The notes beneath the pieces were generated by a model. The model ran no database searches and was not told the DNA's origin. It saw nothing but the letters and a program-made list of their open reading frames with translations. A stretch of 64,000 nucleotides of DNA, taken from positions 992,001 to 1,056,000 of the forward strand of contig NZ_FOUE01000001.1 of NCBI RefSeq assembly GCF_900114775.1, given 5' to 3'. Shown in pieces: positions 29,521 to 36,746 of this stretch. The position numbers were made by a program, and so were the translations under genes. Each line of letters begins with the position of its first letter. The first letter of the stretch is position 1. The stretch comes from Marinobacter zhejiangensis (GTDB taxonomy: Bacteria; Pseudomonadota; Gammaproteobacteria; Pseudomonadales; Oleiphilaceae).

Positions 29521-30554
29521 AGAAACTGGCACTGACAGGCCTGATGGCCGTGACCCTGGTGGGTTGTGGCTCCAGCGAACCGCAGGTACTGAACCTGTAC
29601 AACTGGTCCGAATACATGCCTCAGGAAGTTCTGGATCGATTCCAGGAAGAGACCGGCGTTCAGGTGATCTACACCACCTACGACAGCAACGAGGCCATGT
29701 ACGCTCGCCTCAAACTGCTGGACGACAGTGCCCAGTACGACCTGGCGGTGCCTTCGACCTACTACGTCAACAAGATGCGTAAGGAAGGCCTGCTGGCGCC
29801 GATCGACCACAGTCAGCTGACAGGCTTCAACAACATGGACCCGGAGCTGATTAACCTCAACATCGATCCGGACAATGCCTACAGTGTGCCGTTCCTGTGG
29901 GGAACCACCGGCCTGGCCTACGATGCCGACGACGTCGAAGGCGAGCCAGCGGCCTGGGCCGACCTCTGGGATGAGGCTTACCAGGGCCGTATCGTGCTGA
30001 CCAACGACATGCGCGAAGTGTTCCATGTTGGCCTGCGGGTACTGGGTTACTCCGGCAACAGCACCAACCCGGAAGAAATTGAAGCCGCCTACGAAAAACT
30101 GGCAGATCTGATGCCGGCCGTGCGTACCTTCAACTCCGATGCCCCGCGGATGCCCTACCTGGAAGGGGAAACCGACATTGGCATGATCTGGAACGGCGAA
30201 GCGGTGATGGGCAAGGAAGACATGCCGTCGCTGGAGTTTGTTTACCCTGAGGAAGGCGTGATTGTCTGGCTCGACAGCTTCGTCATTCCCAAGAACGCCA
30301 AGAACATCGAGGCGGCCCACCAGTTCATCAGCTTCGTAATGCGCCCGGATATTTCCGCCCTGATCAGTGAGGAAATCGGCTACGCGACACCGAATCTGGA
30401 AGCCCGTAACCAGCTGGAGGCTGAGGTGGCCAATGATCGCACCAGCTACCCGACTCCAGAAGATATGGTGAACGCCGAGTTCCAGGAAGACGTGGGCGAT
30501 GAGGCGCTGCAGCTGTACAACAAGTACTGGGAACTGCTGAAAGCCGGTCGTTAA
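29517..30554 (+). CDS. potD: PotD-like solute-binding lipoprotein (system 1)
   Basis: A 345-residue polyamine-type binding protein. LNLYNWSEYMPQEVLDRFQEETG is the PotD/PotF opening, and TYDSNEAMYARLK and WNGEAVMG follow. Unlike most Gram-negative PotD proteins it begins with a lipobox (LVGC, lipidated Cys 17), so it should be membrane-tethered. The residue after Cys is Gly, which does not favour retention in the inner membrane. The start at 29517 overlaps the potC stop by four bases. Its stop overlaps the convergent gene at 30551 by four bases. Confidence 0.9.
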   Translation: MKKLALTGLMAVTLVGCGSSEPQVLNLYNWSEYMPQEVLDRFQEETGVQVIYTTYDSNEAMYARLKLLDDSAQYDLAVPSTYYVNKMRKEGLLAPIDHSQLTGFNNMDPELINLNIDPDNAYSVPFLWGTTGLAYDADDVEGEPAAWADLWDEAYQGRIVLTNDMREVFHVGLRVLGYSGNSTNPEEIEAAYEKLADLMPAVRTFNSDAPRMPYLEGETDIGMIWNGEAVMGKEDMPSLEFVYPEEGVIVWLDSFVIPKNAKNIEAAHQFISFVMRPDISALISEEIGYATPNLEARNQLEAEVANDRTSYPTPEDMVNAEFQEDVGDEALQLYNKYWELLKAGR

Positions 30555-31282
30555 TCCGCTGTGCCCGCCGCCGGAGTCTCCTGCTCCGATAACCGGAACG
30601 CAGTGAGGTGTTCGGCGGCCACCCTGGCTGGGGGGCAGTCTGAGTTGATGAAGATCTGTAGCGGGACTGTTAGCAGGGCCGCTTCAGAAAACTGAAACTG
30701 GCTGCCGTCGAGCCCCGCCTCCCTGATGGCGTGTTGCCCGCTGAGCTGATCGCCAAACACCAGGTCCACCCGCCTTTCTGACAGCATCCTGAACCCCTGT
30801 AGAACAGATTCCGTGAAGACCGGGACCAGGCCGGCTTCACGTAACTGATCCAGCAACAGGGAATGGGTGCCCGACCGGCGGAGTATGGCAACCCTTCGCC
30901 CATCCAGCTCTGCCAGCCGCTGCCAGCTAAAGGCTTCCGGCTGTTGCCGGCGGAATAGGCCGAGCCGCACACCCTGTTCACTGAGTCGGTGTATTTCGAT
31001 GTTGGTTTGCATGACCGCTGGTGGGTAGAAACTGGCGCACCACTGGCCCCGCTCCAGGTAGTAGCTGGCGCGAGCCGGGGGTACAAACTGGGGCCGGACC
31101 TCCAACCCCGAAGCAGACAGTTGTTCCCTGAGCAGGTCGAATGCGGTGCCACCGGCCAAGGCTTTGGCGGAGGTATAGGGCGGGTATTCAATGGCGAGGA
31201 CGGTGAGTTGCTCAGCCGATAGGGAAACAATCGGGAAACTGCCGCTCAACAGCGCCAATGAGAGGAGGAACGGTCGTACCAT
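30551..31282 (-). CDS. orphan periplasmic solute-binding protein (SBP_bac_3 type)
   Basis: A 243-residue exported protein. Starting at 31282 gives a signal peptide (MVRPFLLSLALLSGSFPIV, cut near SLSAEQ). The core has LTVLAIEYPPYTSAKALAGG and, near residue 120, the second-lobe strand GRRVAILRRSGTH, both typical of amino-acid-type binding domains. It is not linked to a permease and lies between two polyamine-type ABC operons, pointing the opposite way. Similar in size and type to the orphan at 8438, though clearly divergent in sequence. May be a sensor component; inference only. Confidence 0.78.
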   Translation of the reverse strand: MVRPFLLSLALLSGSFPIVSLSAEQLTVLAIEYPPYTSAKALAGGTAFDLLREQLSASGLEVRPQFVPPARASYYLERGQWCASFYPPAVMQTNIEIHRLSEQGVRLGLFRRQQPEAFSWQRLAELDGRRVAILRRSGTHSLLLDQLREAGLVPVFTESVLQGFRMLSERRVDLVFGDQLSGQHAIREAGLDGSQFQFSEAALLTVPLQIFINSDCPPARVAAEHLTAFRLSEQETPAAGTAD

Positions 31283-31406
31283 CGTGATCCATACCTGATT
31301 ATCAGTCGGTATTATAGCAGGCAGGTGTTTGGCCTCATCATAAACGCGTCCGGTAGTCGTCACCGGTCACGTTTCTCCTTGTTTTTCCCGATTATTTTCC
31401 ACTTTG

Positions 31407-31424
31407 CTTTCACAAATCTGTCAT
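31407..31424 (+). promoter_or_regulatory. Pho box
   Basis: Two 7-base direct repeats, CTTTCAC (31407-31413) and CTGTCAT (31418-31424), separated by AAAT; 16 of 18 bases fit the enterobacterial PhoB consensus (CTGTCAT, 4 bases, CTGTCAC/T). A -10-like TATACC lies at 31433-31438, 8 bases downstream, the spacing expected when a Pho box replaces the -35. The start codon of the binding-protein gene follows about 60 bases later. Suggests phosphate-starvation control of the second ABC system. Confidence 0.65.
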
Positions 31425-31497
31425 AACTGGTCTATACCTTCCTGATATCCGTGGGTTACTTCTGCCCCGAATCTGTCACTGGAAACAAGGAATGAGT

Positions 31498-32583
31498 ATG
31501 GCCAGCAAGAACCGGACTAAACGTAACAGCGCCCAGGTGGTTTCTGCCGTTCTGGCGGGAGCATTGTCCACCATGGCAACGGCGGGCGAAGAACTGCGCC
31601 TGATTACCTGGGGCGGCTATGCCCCGGATGAAGTGGTGGCGCAGTTTGAGGAAGAGACCGGGATTGACGTCAAGGTGACGCTGTCCAACAACGAAGACAT
31701 GATTTCCAAGCTGCGGGCCACCGGCGGTGCCGGCTTTGACCTCGCCCAGCCCAGCCAGGACCGCATTGTTGGCGTTCAGCGCCAGTTCAACATCTATCAG
31801 CCGATTGACCTGAGCCGGCTCGATACCAGCCTGATTCAGCCGTCCATGCTCAATGCCACCAACGAATCCACCGCGCTCAACGGTGCGGTCTACGGCGTGC
31901 CAGCCGTGTGGGGCACCAGTGGCCTGATCGTGCATCAGGACGTGGCGGATACAGTGACCGACTACACCGACCTGTGTGACAGCGCTGTCGCTGGTGATGT
32001 CAGCTACCGCCTCAAGCGGCCAACACTGATTGGTTTCGCCTTCGCCCTTGGGCAGGACCCGTTCGCGGCCTACGGCGACCCGGAACAGTACCAGTCCATC
32101 CTGACCCAGGTGGAGGATGCCCTGATCGACTGTAAGGCCAACGTGAAAACCTACTGGACCGGCGGTGACCAGTTGCTGGCGCTGCTGCGCACCGGTGAAG
32201 TCAAAGCGGCGATGGCCTGGGATGCCGGCGGCTGGAAGCTGAACGCCGAGAACCCGGAGATCCGTTTCGTAGCGCCCGAGTCCGGTGCGCTGGGCTGGAT
32301 CGATACCTTCGCGCTGCCCCGTCGCAGTGAGAACCTGGACGCGGCATACCAGTGGATCAACTTCGTGATGCGTCCAGACATTGCCGCCAAGATCACTAAT
32401 CAGTCCGGTAACTTCACCGCTTCCGTCGGCGCTGACGAGTATGTCGAAGCCAGCCTGCGGGATGCATACCGCCAGAGCTTCGATGAGGCAGCGCTGAATA
32501 ACATCAAGTGGTATCCGCCGGTTCCGCCGGGACTGGAAGCCATGGAAGGGCAGGTGCTGGACCGCGTTCAGGCGGCCAACTGA
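31498..32583 (+). CDS. PotD-like periplasmic solute-binding protein (system 2)
   Basis: A 361-residue periplasmic binding protein of the polyamine/iron/phosphonate superfamily. ELRLITWGGYAPDEVVAQFEEETG is the diagnostic opening; a signal peptide ends near MATAG (about residue 30). An ATG at 31492 is only 1 base from the AAGGA ribosome site, whereas the ATG at 31498 has proper spacing, so the latter is used here. First gene of a D-A-B-C operon lying behind a Pho box, which makes a phosphorus-containing amine such as an aminophosphonate or phosphorylated base a reasonable candidate ligand. That is inference; fold alone would say polyamine. Confidence 0.87.
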   Translation: MASKNRTKRNSAQVVSAVLAGALSTMATAGEELRLITWGGYAPDEVVAQFEEETGIDVKVTLSNNEDMISKLRATGGAGFDLAQPSQDRIVGVQRQFNIYQPIDLSRLDTSLIQPSMLNATNESTALNGAVYGVPAVWGTSGLIVHQDVADTVTDYTDLCDSAVAGDVSYRLKRPTLIGFAFALGQDPFAAYGDPEQYQSILTQVEDALIDCKANVKTYWTGGDQLLALLRTGEVKAAMAWDAGGWKLNAENPEIRFVAPESGALGWIDTFALPRRSENLDAAYQWINFVMRPDIAAKITNQSGNFTASVGADEYVEASLRDAYRQSFDEAALNNIKWYPPVPPGLEAMEGQVLDRVQAAN

Positions 32584-32587
32584 CTCC

Positions 32588-33697
32588 ATGGGAATGGATT
32601 CTATGGGAAAGGATTCCGACCTCTGCTGCGATCAGCTGATCCGCCGCTTCGATCATATGACAGCGGTGGATCAGGTGTCTCTGGACGTACCTGCCGGCAC
32701 CTTTTTCTCCATACTTGGCCCGTCCGGCTGCGGCAAGACCACCTTGTTGCGGCTGCTGGCGGGCTTTGACCGGCCTGACAGCGGCGACATTTTCATTCGT
32801 GGCCAGCGGATGAATGACGTCGCCCCCAACCGGCGCCCGGTCAATATGGTGTTCCAGCATCTGGCGCTGTTTCCCACCATGACCGTGGGCGAGAACATTG
32901 CCTACGGCCTGCGTCGGCAGAAGGTCCCGGCAGCGGAGCGCCGCAAGCGCATTGCCGAGGTGCTGGAGCAGGTCGGACTGCCGGGCATGAGCGACCGCAA
33001 TCCCCAGCAACTCAGTGGTGGCCAGCGCCAACGGGTGGCTCTGGCCCGCTGCCTGGTACTACGGCCAACCCTGCTGTTGCTGGACGAACCGCTGGGTGCC
33101 CTCGACCTCAAGCTGCGCGAGCAGATGAAGGTGGAGCTGAAGCACCTGCAAAAGTCGTTTGGCACCACCTTTGTCTACATTACCCACGACCAGTCCGAGG
33201 CCATGGTGATGTCGGATCAGGTGGCGGTGATGCGCAACGGTCGTTTTGACCAGGTGGCACCGCCGGAAGAACTGTATCGCCATCCGGCCACCCCCTTCGT
33301 GGCGGGGTTTGTGGGCGACAACAACCGGCTGAGCGGCGAGGTGACCCGGGTCTCCGGGGATACCGTTGAGCTGACCCTGGCTGGTGGCGCGCAAGTGTCC
33401 GGGCTGGCGGTCTCGCCGGGGCTGACGCCAGGCCAGCAGGCTGACTTGTTCATCCGTCCGGAAGCGCTGCAGTTGCAGCCGACGGTGACGGGGGAGAGGC
33501 TGTCCCGATTGACCGCCGGTGTGGTCACCACCCTGTTTGATGGTGCCAACAGCCGGGTCGAGCTGGAGGTGGCCGGGCAGACCCTGTTTGCCCGTTTGCC
33601 CCAGGACGGCTCATGGACTTCGCTGGCGGGTGGTCACCCGATCCAGTTGAGCTGGGCACCAGCGCTGGCGCGGGTGTTTGCCGGAGCAACCCCATGA
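32588..33697 (+). CDS. polyamine-type ABC transporter ATPase (system 2)
   Basis: A 369-residue ABC ATPase. Walker [18 protein letters not shown], signature LSGGQRQRVALARCL and Walker [13 protein letters not shown] are intact; a TOBE-like domain fills the last 120 residues. Three in-frame ATGs (32588, 32594, 32603) are possible starts; the first lies 4 bases after the binding-protein stop. The stop overlaps the permease start by four bases (ATGA). Paralogue of the ATPase at 26746. Confidence 0.9.
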   Translation: MGMDSMGKDSDLCCDQLIRRFDHMTAVDQVSLDVPAGTFFSILGPSGCGKTTLLRLLAGFDRPDSGDIFIRGQRMNDVAPNRRPVNMVFQHLALFPTMTVGENIAYGLRRQKVPAAERRKRIAEVLEQVGLPGMSDRNPQQLSGGQRQRVALARCLVLRPTLLLLDEPLGALDLKLREQMKVELKHLQKSFGTTFVYITHDQSEAMVMSDQVAVMRNGRFDQVAPPEELYRHPATPFVAGFVGDNNRLSGEVTRVSGDTVELTLAGGAQVSGLAVSPGLTPGQQADLFIRPEALQLQPTVTGERLSRLTAGVVTTLFDGANSRVELEVAGQTLFARLPQDGSWTSLAGGHPIQLSWAPALARVFAGATP

Positions 33698-34554
33698 GGG
33701 CATCCGCCAATCGGCTGGCGTTGTGGCTGCTGATGGCGCCTTTCCTGCTGTGGATCCTGTTGCTGGTGTTGCTGCCCCACCTGGACATGCTGCGGGTTTC
33801 GTTCCAGGTGCGGGAAAGCTGGGACTCCCTGGCCTGGGGGCTGACCCAGTACCAGAACTTCTTTGAAGAGTCCTATTACTGGCGCACCTTCGTTCGTACC
33901 GGGGTGATGTCGCTGTTCACCACCGCCCTGACCCTGCTGATTGCCTTCCCCATTGCCTGGTACATCGCCCGTCTGGCCAGTGGCCGGGCCAAGGGTTTGT
34001 TGTTCCTCGCCTGCCTGGTGCCGTTCTGGGCCAGCGAACTGGTGCGTACCTACGGCTGGATGATCCTGCTGCGGGAAAGTGGGTTGTTCAGTACCACCCT
34101 TCAGGCGCTGGGCCTGGTGGATGGCCCGGTAGAGATGCTCTACAACGATGTCGCGGTGATCATCGGGCTGGTCTACAACGGCCTGCTGTTTATGCTGGTG
34201 CCCCTGGTGACCACCCTCGATGGCCTCGATGAAAACCTGGTGGAAGCGGGTTACGACCTCGGGGGCGGGCATTGGACCGTGCTGCGGGAGGTGGTGATTC
34301 CCTGGGCGATGCCGGGGATTGTCTCGGGCTGCATCGTGGTGTTCATGCTCACCCTGGGCAGTTACCTGACGCCAATCCTGATGGGGGGTAAGGACAGCGC
34401 CTGGTTTACCGAGCAGATCTTCACCCAGTTCATCACCCGCTTTAACTGGGAGCAGGGCGCGGCCCTCGGGGTGCTGCTGTTGCTGCTGTCATCGCTGATT
34501 GTCTGGGCGGGCCTGCGGGTGACCGGCCAGTCCCTGCGCAAGGTCATGGGGTGA
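33694..34554 (+). CDS. polyamine-type ABC permease, PotB-like (system 2)
   Basis: A 286-residue permease with six helices. The EAA loop reads LVEAGYDLGGGHWTVLREVVIP, and SELVRTYGWMILLRESG matches PotB-type permeases. The ATG at 33694 overlaps the ATPase stop. Together with the next gene it forms the channel of the second system. Confidence 0.9.
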   Translation: MRASANRLALWLLMAPFLLWILLLVLLPHLDMLRVSFQVRESWDSLAWGLTQYQNFFEESYYWRTFVRTGVMSLFTTALTLLIAFPIAWYIARLASGRAKGLLFLACLVPFWASELVRTYGWMILLRESGLFSTTLQALGLVDGPVEMLYNDVAVIIGLVYNGLLFMLVPLVTTLDGLDENLVEAGYDLGGGHWTVLREVVIPWAMPGIVSGCIVVFMLTLGSYLTPILMGGKDSAWFTEQIFTQFITRFNWEQGAALGVLLLLLSSLIVWAGLRVTGQSLRKVMG

Positions 34555-34558
34555 GCCG

Positions 34559-35416
34559 ATGATTCGTTCCGTACCCCGCTCACGCTGGTTCGACCGTTTG
34601 TACTTGCTGTACCTGGTGGCCTTTTTCCTCTACCTGGCGTTGCCCCTGCTGGTGACGGCGGTGTTTGCCTTCAACGATGCGCCGTTTCCATCCTTGCCCT
34701 GGAAAGGGTTTACCCTGGACTGGTACCTGGCGGACGGCAGCGCGGGCCGTACCGGCCTGTTCCATGACGATGGCCTGTTGTCAGCGTTGTGGGTCAGTGT
34801 TCAGGTGGCGTTCTGGGTGACCCTGGTGAGTGTGTCGCTGGGGTGCCTGAACGCGGTACTGTTCGAGCGCCTGGAATTCCGCGGCAAGGAATTGCTGTAT
34901 CTGGTGATGCTGCTGCCCCTGGTGATTCCCGGCGTCATTCTCGGGGTGTCTATCCTGGTGTTCTACAGCGGCATGGCGAACACCGTGTCGATGCGCTGGC
35001 AACTGGAGCTGGATCTGTTCAGGCCTGGCTTGCCGCTGGTAGTGATGGGGCAGGTGGCGTTTATCACCACCCTCTCAACCCTGGTGATTGCCGCCCGCCT
35101 GCGCAAGTTTGACCGCCAGCTGGAAGAGGCTGCACTGAATCTGGGGGCAACTCCGGTGGTGGCCTGGTTTACCGTGACCCTGCCGTGGTTGCGCCCGGCG
35201 ATCGCGGGCGCTGCTGCGATGGCATTCCTGATGTCGTTCGAGAATTTCAACACCACGGTCATGCTCACCGGCAGCGATACCCCGCTCACGGTGGCCCTGT
35301 TCAATCGGCTGCGGGAAGGCTCCACACCGGTGTTGAATGCGGTGGCACTGTTGCTGATGGTGGGGTCGGCCGCGCTGGCAGTGCTGGCGACGGGGCGTTC
35401 GTCAAAGACCGCCTGA
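34559..35416 (+). CDS. polyamine-type ABC permease, PotC-like (system 2)
   Basis: A 285-residue permease with six helices, starting 4 bases after the PotB-like stop. The EAA loop is LEEAALNLGATPVVAWFTVTLP, and FLMSFENFNTTVMLTGSDTPL is the PotC-type segment, here reading MSFENFN where system 1 has LSLDDVV. This difference sits in the substrate-path region of PotC proteins and fits a different ligand. Last gene of the operon; no clear terminator follows. Confidence 0.9.
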   Translation: MIRSVPRSRWFDRLYLLYLVAFFLYLALPLLVTAVFAFNDAPFPSLPWKGFTLDWYLADGSAGRTGLFHDDGLLSALWVSVQVAFWVTLVSVSLGCLNAVLFERLEFRGKELLYLVMLLPLVIPGVILGVSILVFYSGMANTVSMRWQLELDLFRPGLPLVVMGQVAFITTLSTLVIAARLRKFDRQLEEAALNLGATPVVAWFTVTLPWLRPAIAGAAAMAFLMSFENFNTTVMLTGSDTPLTVALFNRLREGSTPVLNAVALLLMVGSAALAVLATGRSSKTA

Positions 35417-35540
35417 TCTCGTTATCGTGTTACGTCATCTACACCCTTCCTCATTCACGCCTCAACCTTCTCTCAGGCTTCATTGGTTCGATCGGGTCGG
35501 GTAACGGCCTGGGAAGCCGCTGCCGATCAGACTAGATCGT

Positions 35541-35556
35541 GGGTGGATTTCCACCC
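35541..35556. promoter_or_regulatory. enhancer-like palindrome, site 1
   Basis: Perfect 7-base inverted repeat GGGTGGA-TT-TCCACCC. Its centre is about 123 bases upstream of the predicted sigma-54 start site, the usual distance for an activator site. Likely bound by the DctD-like regulator encoded at 40838-42190. Confidence 0.6.
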
Positions 35557-35573
35557 AAGCACTCTTGGATCAG

Positions 35574-35589
35574 GGGTCAATTTCCACCC
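35574..35589. promoter_or_regulatory. enhancer-like site 2
   Basis: Same 16-base sequence as site 1 except CA in place of GG in the left arm (14 of 16 identical). It starts exactly 33 bases after site 1, about three helical turns, so the two sites face the same side of the DNA. Confidence 0.6.
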
Positions 35590-35644
35590 ATGCAGATCCG
35601 CGCTTACCCGGCGGAGGCTTTCTGCTGTGCGGGTTTCGGCGAGT

Positions 35645-35660
35645 TGGCCCGTTGGTTGCT
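35645..35660 (+). promoter_or_regulatory. sigma-54 promoter
   Basis: TGGCCCG (35645-35651), TTGG, TTGCT (35656-35660): one mismatch to the core sigma-54 consensus TGGCACG-N4-TTGCW, with GG and GC correctly spaced. The predicted start is near 35671, about 62 bases before the binding-protein ATG. A sigma-54 activator gene lies at the end of this locus. Confidence 0.75.
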
Positions 35661-35732
35661 GTTGAGCGGAGACAACAACCGGATGCAGCCGGTACTGACA
35701 ACAACAGCAATACGCCAACCTGGGAGTTTCCT

Positions 35733-36716
35733 ATGAGCCATAACATCCGTGTGCTGATCACCGCAGCGACTCTCTCTGCCACCGTTCTGTCTGCCAACGC
35801 CTTTGCCGGCGACCGGGCCGATTGGCCGGAGAGCTTTACCGTGGGTACCGCCAGCCAGGGCGGAACCTATTTTGCCTATGGCTCCGGATGGGCCAACTAC
35901 ATGGCTGAGAACCTGGGAATCTCCGGGGGCGCTGAAATCACCGGCGGGCCGGTTCAGAACCTGGCGCTGGTGCACACCGGTGAGCTGGCCTTCGGCCTGA
36001 CCACCATGGGCCCTGCTGCCGAGGCGCTGGCAGGCAACAGCCCGCTGGCTCCGGGTTTCAAACTCGATAACGTCTGCGCTATGTTCCCGATGTACGAGAC
36101 TCCGTTCTCCGTCACGGTACTGGCCAGCTCCGGCATCACTACCATCGCTGACATCCCGGCGGGTTCGCGCATTGGCTTTGGCCCTGCCGGCTCCACCTCC
36201 GACACCTATTTCCCCAAGATGATGTCCGCCCTTGGCGTGGACTATGAGCGCCGCAATGGCAGCTGGGCGGACCTCGGTGGTCAGTTGCAGGATGGCCTGA
36301 TTGACGTGGTGGCGTTTGCGGCCGGTATTCCGATCCCGGCGGTGAGCCAGCTGGAAGTTCAGTCCGAGATCCGCATTGTAGAGTTCACGGCTGACGAACT
36401 GACCAAAGTCACGGCTGAGTTCCCGGTTGCCCCGTTCACCATCCCGGCCAGCACTTACAGCTCCCTGAATGACGATTCCCAGGCCGTGTCCATGTGGAAC
36501 TTTGCGGTGGCTGGGTGTGATGTGCCCGAAGACCTGGTGTACGAAATGACCCGCCTGACCCTGGAGAACAATGAAAAGATGGTCTCCATTCACAAGGCCG
36601 CCACCACCAGTGTTGCTGAGAACTTCGTCAAGAACACCGTGATCCCCTGGCACCCAGGCGCCGCACGTTGGTTCAACGAGAACGGTTACACCATCGACGT
36701 TAGCCAGACCCGTTAA
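35733..36716 (+). CDS. TAXI-type TRAP solute-binding protein
   Basis: A 327-residue periplasmic binding protein of the TAXI family. The signal peptide ends near NAFAGD (about residue 26). FTVGTASQGGTYFAYGSGWANYM, ISGGAEITGGPVQNLALVHTGELAFGL and SRIGFGPAGSTSDTYFP are typical TAXI segments; these proteins bind small organic acids such as glutamate. The start at 35733 has GGGAG 6 bases upstream and the longer frame runs through the promoter. The stop lies inside a terminator hairpin that separates it from the permease. Confidence 0.9.
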   Translation: MSHNIRVLITAATLSATVLSANAFAGDRADWPESFTVGTASQGGTYFAYGSGWANYMAENLGISGGAEITGGPVQNLALVHTGELAFGLTTMGPAAEALAGNSPLAPGFKLDNVCAMFPMYETPFSVTVLASSGITTIADIPAGSRIGFGPAGSTSDTYFPKMMSALGVDYERRNGSWADLGGQLQDGLIDVVAFAAGIPIPAVSQLEVQSEIRIVEFTADELTKVTAEFPVAPFTIPASTYSSLNDDSQAVSMWNFAVAGCDVPEDLVYEMTRLTLENNEKMVSIHKAATTSVAENFVKNTVIPWHPGAARWFNENGYTIDVSQTR

Positions 36717-36730
36717 TCGGGTCGCTTTTT
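36707..36730 (+). terminator. intercistronic terminator/attenuator
   Basis: GACCCG-TTAAT-CGGGTC then GC and five T. The stem starts within the last codons of the binding-protein gene and ends 17 bases before the permease start. Probably makes partial termination, giving more binding protein than permease. Confidence 0.6.
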
Positions 36731-36746
36731 AACCGGGGTTTTTGTC

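Larger units (their letters stand above)
35417..35732. other. 316-base regulatory gap before the TAXI TRAP operon
   Basis: No protein-coding gene is supported here. The first 120 bases hold nothing I recognise, not even a terminator for the ABC operon. From 35541 the gap contains two enhancer-like repeats, then a sigma-54 promoter, then a roughly 60-base leader with GGGAG 6 bases before the start codon at 35733. Confidence 0.7.

Noticed and set aside
35541-35590. Possible insertion-sequence remnant because of repeated ATTTCCACCCA
   Set aside because: No terminal repeats or transposase fragments; position, spacing and the nearby sigma-54 promoter fit activator sites better.
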